A DNA stretch of 64,000 nt. Source: Amycolatopsis orientalis DSM 43388 (GTDB taxonomy: Bacteria > Actinomycetota > Actinomycetes > Mycobacteriales > Pseudonocardiaceae). Shown here in pieces: positions 21,343 through 28,664 of this stretch. The position numbers and the translations under genes are program-made. The stretch is from contig NZ_ASXG01000099.1 in assembly GCF_000411975.1 (NCBI RefSeq), positions 89,063-153,062 of the forward strand. The letters are read 5' to 3'. Position 1 is the stretch's first letter; every line of letters starts with the position of its first letter. The notes under the pieces were generated by a model. The model saw nothing but the letters and a program-made list of their open reading frames with translations, was not told the origin of the DNA and ran no database searches.

Positions 21343-22341
21343 ATGGATTTCGGGATCGTGCTGCAGACCGACCCTCCCGCGGTGGAGGTCGTGCGGATGA
21401 TGAAGGCCGCCGAGGACGCCGGGTTCCGGTACGGCTGGACGTTCGACTCGTGCGTGCTGTGGCAGGAGCCGTTCGTGATCTACTCGCGGATCCTCGAAGC
21501 GACTTCCGCGCTGGTCGTGGGGCCGATGGTGACCAGCCCGGGCACTCGGGACTGGTCGGTGATGGCGTCGACCTTCGCGACGCTGAACGACATGTTCGGC
21601 AACCGCACGGTGTGCGGCATCGGCCGCGGCGACTCCGCGCACCGGGTGGTCGGCCGTCCGCCGTCCACTTTGGCCACCGTGCGGGAGTGCATGCGCGTGG
21701 TGAAGGATCTCGCCGAGGGCCGCGAGGTCACGATGAACGACACCGCGGTCCGCATCCCGTGGATCCGCGGCGGGCGGCTGGAAATGTGGATGGCCGGGTA
21801 CGGCCCGAAGGCGCTGCGGACCGTCGGCGAACACGCGGACGGCTTCATCCTGCAATGCGCCGACCCGGCGATCGCGCGCTGGACGATCGGCGCGGTCCGC
21901 GACGCGGCCCGGGCCGCCGGCCGCGATCCGGGCGGGATCACGATCTGCGTCGCGGCCCCGGCGTACGTCGGCGAAGACCTGGCGCACCAACGGGAACAGC
22001 TCAGATGGTTCGGCGGAATGGTCGGCAACCACGTCGCGGACCTGGTGGCCCGCTACGGCTCGTCCGGCCCGGTGCCGCACGAGCTGACCGACTACATCCG
22101 CGAGCGCGAAGGCTACGACTACTCCCACCACGGCCGCGCCGGCAACCCGTCGACCGCGTTCGTCCCGGACGAGATCGTCGACCGGTTCTGCCTGCTCGGC
22201 CCGGCGGCCGCGCATATCGCGCGGCTGGAGGAACTGGCGGAACTGGGGGTGGACCAGTTCGCGCTGTACCTGATGCACGACGAGCGGGAGGAGACGATGG
22301 CCGCGTACGGGACGCAGGTGATTCCTAAGCTGACTGCCTGA
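21343..22341 (+). CDS. LLM-class, probably F420-dependent oxidoreductase of the hydantoinase cluster
   Basis: A 332-residue luciferase-like TIM barrel. It has the LLM start MDFGIVLQTDPPAVEVVRM, the cofactor-side motifs GPMVTSPGTRDWSVMAS and CGIGRGDSAHRVVGR, and MAGYGPKALRTVGEHADGFI. It resembles the subfamily of predicted F420-dependent enzymes that accompany dihydropyrimidinase genes in Actinobacteria. The strand, the 63-base gap and the ribosome-binding site (GGAGGGGAAG) place it in the same operon. No PreA/PreT-type dihydropyrimidine dehydrogenase is present, so it is a candidate for the first, reductive step; that role is inference. Confidence 0.82.
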   Translation: MDFGIVLQTDPPAVEVVRMMKAAEDAGFRYGWTFDSCVLWQEPFVIYSRILEATSALVVGPMVTSPGTRDWSVMASTFATLNDMFGNRTVCGIGRGDSAHRVVGRPPSTLATVRECMRVVKDLAEGREVTMNDTAVRIPWIRGGRLEMWMAGYGPKALRTVGEHADGFILQCADPAIARWTIGAVRDAARAAGRDPGGITICVAAPAYVGEDLAHQREQLRWFGGMVGNHVADLVARYGSSGPVPHELTDYIREREGYDYSHHGRAGNPSTAFVPDEIVDRFCLLGPAAAHIARLEELAELGVDQFALYLMHDEREETMAAYGTQVIPKLTA

Positions 22342-23574
22342 TCAGTCCAGCATCGCCTGATATACGAGCTGCCGCAGCTGCTGCCGGATCGGATAGGTCG
22401 ACGACGGCAGCAGCTGCGTGTAGAACGCCACCGTCAGATCCTCGTCCGGATCCACCCAGAACGCCGTCGAGGCCGCCCCGCCCCACGCGTATTCGCCTGG
22501 CGTGGCAAGGGTTTTCGCCTTCACCGAGTCGATCAGGACCGAGAAGCCCAGCCCGAAGCCGTACCCGTCGAACGGCATCTCCGCGAACAGCGGGCGGCCA
22601 TAAGCCTCCAAGTCGACATGACCCGGCAGGTGGTTGGCCGTCATGAGGTCGACCGTGCGCGGGCTCAGCACCCGGACGCCGTCGAGTTCGCCGCGGCGCA
22701 GCAGCATCTGCGTGAACCGGTGGTAGTCGGCCGCCGTCGAGACCAGGCCGCCGCCGCCCGAAAGGCAGGTCGGGCGCGACCTGCCCAGTGCGCCGAAGAC
22801 GTCGTTGCGCACCAGCTGTTTCGTTTTCGGCGCGGGCAGGTACAACGCCGCCAGCCGGTCGGTGTCCGACGTCCAGAACCCGGTGTCGGTCATGCCCAGC
22901 GGACCGAAGATCCGCTCGGCGAACACCTCGTCGAGCGGCTTGCCCGCGAGCACCTCGACCAACCGGCCGAGGACGTCGGTCGCCACCGAGTAGTTCCACT
23001 CCGCACCCGGCTGGAACACGAGCGGGAACCGCGCCCACGCCTGGGTGCACTCCGCCAGATCGAGGCCGCGCGGCGTCCCCCATTCGTACCCGGCGGCCCG
23101 GTAGATCGCGTCGACCGGGTGGGTGTGGTGGAAGCCGTAGGTGAGGCCCGCGGTGTGCGAGAGCAGGTGCCACAGCCGGATCGGTTCGGTCGCCGGCTCG
23201 GTGACCGGGGCCAGCGCCGAACCTTTCGCGTACACCCGCGGCTCGGCGAATTCCGGCAGCCACCGCGAGATCGGGTCAGTGAGGTCGATCAGGCCCTCCT
23301 CGACGAACGTCATCGCCGCCACCGAGGTGATCGGCTTCGTCATCGAGAAGATCCGCCAGATCGTGTCGGTCTCGACCGGGGCGCCGGCCTCGACGTCCCG
23401 CGCGCCGTGCGACGCGACGTGCACGATCCGGCCGTGCCTGCTCACCACCGCCAGGAATCCCGGCAGCAGGCCGTCGTCGACGTACCGGGCGAAATGCCGG
23501 TCGATCCGCCGCAATCGTGCCTCGTCGAAACCCGCGTCGGCCGGATCGGCCTCCACCTTCACCTCGGTCGCCAT
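22342..23574 (-). CDS. Serine hydrolase, class C beta-lactamase / esterase type
   Basis: A 410-residue protein with the SxxK nucleophile motif SMTK (FSMTKPITSVAAMTF) and the YxN-like tyrosine in WNYSVATDVLG. It ends without a signal peptide, so it is probably cytoplasmic. Family members include esterases, D-aminopeptidases and EstB-type enzymes; substrate unknown. Its stop codon abuts that of the LLM gene (convergent with no gap). Confidence 0.88.
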   Translation of the reverse strand: MATEVKVEADPADAGFDEARLRRIDRHFARYVDDGLLPGFLAVVSRHGRIVHVASHGARDVEAGAPVETDTIWRIFSMTKPITSVAAMTFVEEGLIDLTDPISRWLPEFAEPRVYAKGSALAPVTEPATEPIRLWHLLSHTAGLTYGFHHTHPVDAIYRAAGYEWGTPRGLDLAECTQAWARFPLVFQPGAEWNYSVATDVLGRLVEVLAGKPLDEVFAERIFGPLGMTDTGFWTSDTDRLAALYLPAPKTKQLVRNDVFGALGRSRPTCLSGGGGLVSTAADYHRFTQMLLRRGELDGVRVLSPRTVDLMTANHLPGHVDLEAYGRPLFAEMPFDGYGFGLGFSVLIDSVKAKTLATPGEYAWGGAASTAFWVDPDEDLTVAFYTQLLPSSTYPIRQQLRQLVYQAMLD

Positions 23575-23584
23575 GGCGGCGACC

Positions 23585-24403
23585 TTACGCCGAACCGGCC
23601 GCTTTCCGCTCCGCTGCCTTTTCCTCGCGCCACGCCTCGTCGTTCTTGCCCTCGCGCCAGTATCCGGACAGCGACACCGCGTCCCGGTCGACGCCGCGCT
23701 CGTCGAACAGGTACCGCCGCAGCTCCCGCACGAACCCGGCCTCGCCGTGGACGAACGCGTGCACGTCCTGGTCCGGCCACGGCAGCGCCTTCACCGCCGC
23801 GACCAGATCGTCCGACGCCGAGCGGTGCAGCCACCTGACCTGCGCGTCGGCCTTCGTCGCGAGCGGCTGGTGCTCCGCTTCGTCCGCCACGAGCAGGAAG
23901 ACGTGCGCCAGCGCCCCCGGCGGCAGCGCCTCCAGCGCGGCGGCGATGGCGAGCAACGCCGATTCGTCGCCCACCAGCAGGTGCCAGCCGGCGTCGGCGC
24001 GCGGCGCGTACGCCCCGCCCGGACCGGCCAGCAGCAGCTCGTCGCCCGGCTGCGCGCGCTGCGCCCACGGGCCGGCGAGCCCCTCGTCGCCGTGCACCAC
24101 GAAATCGAGCACCAGTTCGCCCGCCGCCCGGTCGTACGAACGGACGGTGTACGTGCGCAGCCGCGGAGCGTGCTCGCGCGGCAATTCCTCGCGGATCCGG
24201 TTCAGGTCGAACGGCTCCGGATACTCCACCCCGGGCACCTTGAAGATCACTTTGACGTACGCGTCGGTGAACTCGTTCGGGCGGAACTCCGTCAACCCCT
24301 CGCCGCCGGCCACGATCCGGATCATGTGCGGCGTGAGGTGCTCCTTGCGCAGCACCTCCAGCCGCACCGCGGTCCTCCCCTTGCGCGCCGGACCTTCGGC
24401 CAT
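23585..24403 (-). CDS. Siderophore-interacting protein (FAD-dependent ferric reductase)
   Basis: A 272-residue SIP-family flavoprotein. The FAD-binding barrel carries RTYTVRSYD (isoalloxazine-binding RxYTxR) and the C-terminal NAD(P)H domain carries LLVGDESALLAIAAALEALP. It ends in the SIP tail GYWREGKNDEAWREEK. It reduces ferric siderophores to release iron in the cytosol. A palindromic iron box lies 19-32 bases upstream of the ATG, so IdeR/DtxR-type repression in high iron is expected. Confidence 0.94.
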   Translation of the reverse strand: MAEGPARKGRTAVRLEVLRKEHLTPHMIRIVAGGEGLTEFRPNEFTDAYVKVIFKVPGVEYPEPFDLNRIREELPREHAPRLRTYTVRSYDRAAGELVLDFVVHGDEGLAGPWAQRAQPGDELLLAGPGGAYAPRADAGWHLLVGDESALLAIAAALEALPPGALAHVFLLVADEAEHQPLATKADAQVRWLHRSASDDLVAAVKALPWPDQDVHAFVHGEAGFVRELRRYLFDERGVDRDAVSLSGYWREGKNDEAWREEKAAERKAAGSA

Positions 24404-24421
24404 CGAACACCCCTGTTTCAG

Positions 24422-24435
24422 TAAGGTCTACCTAA
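24422..24435 (-). promoter_or_regulatory. IdeR/DtxR-type iron box
   Basis: TAAGGTCTACCTAA is a palindrome apart from its outermost positions and matches the core of the actinobacterial iron box TTAGGTTAGGCTAACCTAA. It ends 19 bases upstream of the siderophore-interacting protein start and overlaps the stop codon of the preceding gene (24428-24430). Confidence 0.7.
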
Positions 24436-24811
24436 GTCGTGGCGTCCACGGTACGCGCCTTCCCCCGGTCCGCCCAGCGCCGCCGTCCCCGATTTCGGCG
24501 AGCAATGCCCGGAAACCCTGCCCGGCCCGGTCGCGGAACCCGACGAAGAACCGGTTCGCCAGCAGCACTCCCCACCCCAGTCCGGCGGCGGCGTTCCGGA
24601 CGCGGTGCGTGACCCGGGAGCCGGCCGGATCGTCGGCGACCTCGTACTCGCCGCGGTACCACCAGCCGCCCTGCGCGGCGAGGAACCGGCGTTCGCGGTC
24701 CACTTCGAGTTTCACCGGATAGTCCGAAGCGGCCAACCGCTGCGCCAGCCGATCGAAGACGTCGGCCGGCGCGCCCGGAACGACGCCGGAGACCTCGACG
24801 ATCGTCCTCAT
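24428..24811 (-). CDS. SRPBCC-like hypothetical protein
   Basis: A 127-residue protein starting MRTIVEVSGVVPGAPADVFDRL, which resembles the first strand and helix of polyketide-cyclase/START-like (SRPBCC) folds. The central part (WWYRGEYEVADDPAGSRVTHRV) alternates strands as expected. No catalytic residues can be named. The ATG at 24811 overlaps the stop of the SnoaL-like gene (ATGA), so the pair is co-translated and probably controlled by the divergent TetR gene. Confidence 0.7.
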   Translation of the reverse strand: MRTIVEVSGVVPGAPADVFDRLAQRLAASDYPVKLEVDRERRFLAAQGGWWYRGEYEVADDPAGSRVTHRVRNAAAGLGWGVLLANRFFVGFRDRAGQGFRALLAEIGDGGAGRTGGRRVPWTPRLR

Positions 24812-25215
24812 GCTTCCCACGGCTTCGACACCCGCGTGTTCTGGAAGGCGGTGATCCGCCAGCCCTCGTCACCGCGCACCAGCACATAGGTCAGCGAGCT
24901 CTCCCGGCCCTCGGCCGCCGGGTCGCTGCCCCCGGTCAGCGACGAACCGCCGCCGGCCACGACGACCGCGACGTCGTCGCGCAGGAAGCGCACCCGAGGG
25001 TCGCCGAAGCCGGTGAGTTTCGAGCCTTTCAGCGGCCCCTCGAACAGCTCGCGGTGCGAGTCCGCGATCGTCTGGCGGCCGACGGACCGGAGCCCGAAGA
25101 ACGTCACGTAGTCGGCGTCTTCGGTGAACAGGTTCCCGTAGGCGGTGGCGTCGCCGCTGTTCCAGGCGTCGGCGAGCCGGTCGAGGACATCGAGGACTTC
25201 TTCGCGCTGCGACAC
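24808..25215 (-). CDS. SnoaL-like / SgcJ-EcaC family protein
   Basis: A 135-residue NTF2-fold protein (SQREEVLDVLDRLADAWNSGDATAYGNLFTEDADYVTFFG ... in the order helix, helix, strand), the layout of the SgcJ/EcaC SnoaL-like family. GTG 25215 was chosen because AAGGAGG lies 5 bases upstream and the extension towards 25287 would run across the operator sites. Members have varied or unknown enzymatic roles. It is divergent from the TetR gene. Confidence 0.85.
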   Translation of the reverse strand: MSQREEVLDVLDRLADAWNSGDATAYGNLFTEDADYVTFFGLRSVGRQTIADSHRELFEGPLKGSKLTGFGDPRVRFLRDDVAVVVAGGGSSLTGGSDPAAEGRESSLTYVLVRGDEGWRITAFQNTRVSKPWEA

Positions 25216-25229
25216 GCTTTCCTCCTTAA

Positions 25230-25277
25230 CGAACGTCGTTCGCGTACGGGTCAAGTTGTACTCACGAACACCGTTCG
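25230..25277. promoter_or_regulatory. Two operator copies CGAAC-N3-GTTCG
   Basis: Identical-arm palindromes occur at 25230-25242 (spacer GTC) and 25265-25277 (spacer ACC), each within an ACGAAC-N3-GTTCGCGT context, centres 35 bases apart. They occupy the whole divergent promoter region between the SnoaL-like gene and the TetR gene. Paired sites of this kind are typical of TetR autoregulation. Confidence 0.7.
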
Positions 25278-25309
25278 CGTCAAGCACGGTGGTGCTTTAG
25301 GCTTCGGGC

Positions 25310-26017
25310 ATGACCGCACCGCCCCCGCCGTGGCGCCGCACGCCGAGCCCGCGCCGGCGCGCCGCGAAGCAGATGCTGTCGCAGGACCTGATCGTGAAAA
25401 CCGCGCTCGAGATCCTGGCCGCCGAGGGCATCGACGCCGTCTCGATGCGCCGGGTCGCGCAGCAGCTGGAGACCGGCCCGGCGTCGCTGTACGCGTACGT
25501 GGCCAACAAGGAAGAACTCGACGAGCTGATGCTCGACGCGGCGCTGGGCGACGTGCCGTGCCCGGAACCGGATCCGCTGCGGTGGGCCGAACAGGTCAAA
25601 GAGCAAGTGCGGCACCAGATCCGGGCGATGATGGCGTATCCGGGCATCGCGAAGGTGGCGTGGCAGACGCCGATTCCGGTGACGCCGAATTCGTTGCGGC
25701 AGGGCGAAGTCATGCTTCAGCTGCTGCGCGCGGGCGGCTTGGATCTGAAGCAGGCCGTGTTCGCCGGGGACGCGTTGAGCACGTACGCCAAGGCATTCGC
25801 GTACGAGGCCAGCGGCTGGACGTTCGGCGACTACGACCCGGAAAAAATGAGCGAACGCGGGCGGCAGATGGCGGAGTACATGCGATCGCTGCCCACGAGT
25901 GCGTTCCCGAACCTGTTGCAGGCCGGAGAATTCTTCACCGCCGAGACCAGCCAGCCCCGCCTCGAATTCGCCTTGGATGCGTTCGTGGCGGGGCTGGCGG
26001 CGATGGTCAAACGGTGA
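25310..26017 (+). CDS. TetR-family transcriptional regulator
   Basis: A 235-residue repressor. The N-terminal helix-turn-helix (IVKTALEILAAEGIDAVSMRRVAQQLETGPASLYAYVANKEEL, residues about 28-72) has the usual TetR pattern; the C-terminal ligand domain resembles TetR_C. Its gene is divergent from the SnoaL/SRPBCC pair with two palindromic operators between them. The 3' end overlaps the convergent oxidoreductase gene by 11 bases. Confidence 0.93.
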   Translation: MTAPPPPWRRTPSPRRRAAKQMLSQDLIVKTALEILAAEGIDAVSMRRVAQQLETGPASLYAYVANKEELDELMLDAALGDVPCPEPDPLRWAEQVKEQVRHQIRAMMAYPGIAKVAWQTPIPVTPNSLRQGEVMLQLLRAGGLDLKQAVFAGDALSTYAKAFAYEASGWTFGDYDPEKMSERGRQMAEYMRSLPTSAFPNLLQAGEFFTAETSQPRLEFALDAFVAGLAAMVKR

Positions 26018-26927
26018 GCACGATCTTTCCGCGGGTGTGGCCCTGCTCCAGCTCGCGGTAGGCGGCTTGAACCTCGGCGAGCGGATACGTCGCGGCGATC
26101 GGAACGTCGAGCAATCCCTTGTCCGCCAACGCGACGAGGTCGCGCATCACCTCCGCGCTGGCGCCGGCGAGGTTGCCGTCGGTCTTCACGCGGTACTTCT
26201 CGGCCGCGGCGAAATCGACCACCGTGTCGATCCGGCCGGGGTAAACGCCGAGCCGCAGGGCGAGTTCGACGTACCCGTCGCCGTAGGTGTCGATGAACGC
26301 GTGCACCTGGTCGCCGGTCAGCTCGCGGAGCCGCTCTTCGAGCCCCTCGCCGTAGGTGATCGGGACGATGTCGTGCTCGCGCAACCACTCGTGGTTCGCT
26401 TCGCTGGCGATGCCGATCACGGTCGCGCCGGTGAGCTTCGCCAGCTGCACGGCCAGCGAACCGACCCCGCCGGCAGCCCCGGACACGACCACCGTCTCGC
26501 CCTCGCGCGGGCACACCGCGGCAACCGCGGCGTACGCGGTCGTTCCGGCGACGAACAAGCCGCCCGCGACTTCCCAGGACAGCCCGCTCGGCTTCGGGAC
26601 GAGATGCTCCGCCGGGACGAGCACGTACTCGGCGTGGCTGGAGCGGGTGTGCACGAAGCCGACGACCTCGTCTCCCACCTGGATTTCCTCGACGTCCGCG
26701 CCCAGTTCCGCCACCACTCCGGCCAGGTCGCTCCCCTGCCCGGACGGAAAGGTGGACGGCCAGCGCTGCGCGAGCGCCCCCACGCGGATTTTCGTTTCCC
26801 CCGGATTGATCCCCGCGGCGCGGACCCGCACGAGCACCTGCCCGGATTCCGGCGCCGGCCGGGGCACTTCGGCCAGCTGCAGCACTTCGATCCCGCCGTG
26901 TTCGCCGTATCTGACCGCTTGCGGCAT
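26007..26927 (-). CDS. NADP-dependent quinone oxidoreductase-like (MDR family)
   Basis: A 306-residue medium-chain dehydrogenase/reductase without zinc ligands. The GroES-like domain (residues 1-115: AGINPGETKIRVG, GSDLAGVVAELG, GDEVVGF) precedes a Rossmann domain with AAGGVGSLAVQLAK. It is of quinone reductase/zeta-crystallin type; the electron acceptor is unknown. The region upstream (26940-26973) has a CGCTCG/CGAGCG inverted repeat around GTTAGTCCAAC, a possible regulator site. Confidence 0.9.
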   Translation of the reverse strand: MPQAVRYGEHGGIEVLQLAEVPRPAPESGQVLVRVRAAGINPGETKIRVGALAQRWPSTFPSGQGSDLAGVVAELGADVEEIQVGDEVVGFVHTRSSHAEYVLVPAEHLVPKPSGLSWEVAGGLFVAGTTAYAAVAAVCPREGETVVVSGAAGGVGSLAVQLAKLTGATVIGIASEANHEWLREHDIVPITYGEGLEERLRELTGDQVHAFIDTYGDGYVELALRLGVYPGRIDTVVDFAAAEKYRVKTDGNLAGASAEVMRDLVALADKGLLDVPIAATYPLAEVQAAYRELEQGHTRGKIVLTV

Positions 26928-26997
26928 ACGCGTCTCCCTCGCTCGTATGGTTAGTCCAACAAACGATCGAGCGGCTTTATGCCCGGCGGGCGAAAAT

Positions 26998-28215
26998 TCA
27001 GCCGGCGAGCCTCCGGACCACGGCGTCCGCGAGCAACCGGCCGCGATCGGTCAGCACCGCGCGGCCCCGACTGTCCAAATCGGACGCTTCGAGCAGGCCC
27101 TCCGCGGCGGCCGCGCGGGCCTGCGCGAGCCCCGCCTCGTCGAGCGCGGACACCGCCAGTCCGTCGGAGATCCGAAGCTCCAGCATGATCCGCTCCAGGT
27201 GCCGGTCTTCCTCGGTCAGCACCTCGCGGCCGGCTTCCGGGCTCTTCCCCTCCGCGAGCAGGCTGGAGTACTTGGCCGGATGCTTGACGTTCCACCACCG
27301 CACGCCGCCGACGTGACTGTGCGCGCCCGGACCGGCGCCCCACCAGTCGCCGCCCCGCCAGTAGCCGAGGTTGTGCCGGCACCGCGCTCCCTCGCTACTC
27401 GCCCAGTTCGACACCTCGTACCAGGTCAGACCCGCACCGGCGAGGACGGAGTCGATCAGCTCGTAGTAGCTGGCCAGCGTGTCGTCGTCGGGCGCGGGCA
27501 GCTCGCCGCGCCGCACCCGGCGGGCGAGCGCGGTGCCGTCCTCCACGATGAGCGCGTACGCCGACACGTGGTCGACGCCCGCGGAAAGCACCGCGTCGAG
27601 CGACGCGCGCAGATCTTCGACCCGCTCGCCCGGCGTGCCGTAAATCAGGTCGAGGTTGACGTGCTCGAACCCGGCGGCCCGGGCTTCGCGCGCGGCGTCG
27701 ACCGGACGGCCGGGCGTGTGCACGCGGTCGAGCACTTTCAGCACGTGCCGGGCCGCGGACTGCATGCCCAGCGACACCCGGGTGTAACCAGCGTCACGGA
27801 TGCCCGCGAAGAACTCCGGCGAAGTGGACTCCGGGTTCGATTCGGTCGTCACCTCCGCGCCCGGGGCGAGCCCGAACACCGACCGGACGCCGTCGAGCAC
27901 CTCGGCCAGCCCGTCCGCGCCGAGCATGGACGGCGTCCCGCCGCCGACGAACACCGTCTCCGCCGGGGGTGCGCTGCCGAGGATCTCCGCGCCCAGCTCC
28001 AGCTCGCGCCGCAGCGCGTCCAGCCACGACCGCGGCGAGGCGGCCGAGCCGAGTTCGCCCGCGGTGTAGGTGTTGAAGTCGCAGTAACCGCAGCGGGTCG
28101 CGCAGAACGGCACGTGGACGTAGACGCCGAACGGACGGGCGCCGAGACCGGCGAGCGCGGTCTCGGGCAGTCCGGCGGGCGGACGGCGGGTGTCGGGAAC
28201 AGGCACGACGTCCAT
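26998..28215 (-). CDS. hemW: Radical SAM heme chaperone HemW
   Basis: A 405-residue radical SAM protein, formerly called oxygen-independent coproporphyrinogen oxidase. The 4Fe-4S motif CATRCGYC has the HemW spacing CxxxCxxC, preceded by GVYVHVPFC; FVGGGTPS and SLGMQS are further radical-SAM/HemW stretches, and the HemN C-terminal domain follows. HemW inserts heme into respiratory enzymes. The ATG at 28215 gives the family N-terminus. In mycobacteria hemN/hemW also lies near the nirA-cysH genes. Confidence 0.95.
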   Translation of the reverse strand: MDVVPVPDTRRPPAGLPETALAGLGARPFGVYVHVPFCATRCGYCDFNTYTAGELGSAASPRSWLDALRRELELGAEILGSAPPAETVFVGGGTPSMLGADGLAEVLDGVRSVFGLAPGAEVTTESNPESTSPEFFAGIRDAGYTRVSLGMQSAARHVLKVLDRVHTPGRPVDAAREARAAGFEHVNLDLIYGTPGERVEDLRASLDAVLSAGVDHVSAYALIVEDGTALARRVRRGELPAPDDDTLASYYELIDSVLAGAGLTWYEVSNWASSEGARCRHNLGYWRGGDWWGAGPGAHSHVGGVRWWNVKHPAKYSSLLAEGKSPEAGREVLTEEDRHLERIMLELRISDGLAVSALDEAGLAQARAAAAEGLLEASDLDSRGRAVLTDRGRLLADAVVRRLAG

Positions 28216-28474
28216 TCTCCCCCGCCGGCCGCGGTCCCCCGCGCGCCCCCGCGCCGCCCGGAGGAAAGTTCGGCCGCCGAACGATGCGCCGCCCGCCGCG
28301 CACCCGGTCGACAAGCGCCCGCATCCGTCCCACGATGCGTCCGAAAGCCGGGAAAGACCTGGCAGATCGCCCGGCCAATGCACATCCGAGCCGGTTTCGC
28401 ACCCCCGCAGTGAGCCTTCTCCCACCATCCGGACGCCCTTGGACGACGTTCGGCCCGCGTGGCAATCTGAGCCG

Positions 28475-28561
28475 GTGAGTCCTGCCGGTGTCCTTCTCGT
28501 GGCGCGCCGCCACGTCGACCTTCTGCGGGTCGCGAGCGCGCTCTGCCGGCCTGTTCGCTGA
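28475..28561 (+). CDS. Putative leader peptide of the sulfur assimilation operon
   Basis: A 28-codon frame from GTG 28475 (or 20 codons from GTG 28499) ends in RHVDLLRVASALCRPVR. The core RHVDLLRVASALCR is the short-peptide type I know as a putative leader peptide in Actinobacteria ahead of sulfur genes. The peptide has a single Cys near its end and stops 103 bases before the sulfite reductase ATG. The rest of the 449-base gap after hemW (28216-28474) shows no gene; a GGCGG-AG-CCGCC hairpin lies at 28627-28638. Cys- or SAM-linked translational attenuation is inference. Confidence 0.7.
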   Translation: MSPAGVLLVARRHVDLLRVASALCRPVR

Positions 28562-28664
28562 CTCCCGCGCACCGCCTGCCCAGCCCACCACCTGGACCAC
28601 CGGCCCCGCTCCCGCACCGACGCCGCGGCGGAGCCGCCTCGACCACCCCGCCCGGAGGATCTCC

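Noticed and set aside
26940..26973. Operator upstream of the quinone oxidoreductase gene
   Set aside because: CGCTCG/CGAGCG is only 6 bp with a 22-base centre; too weak to list as a feature.
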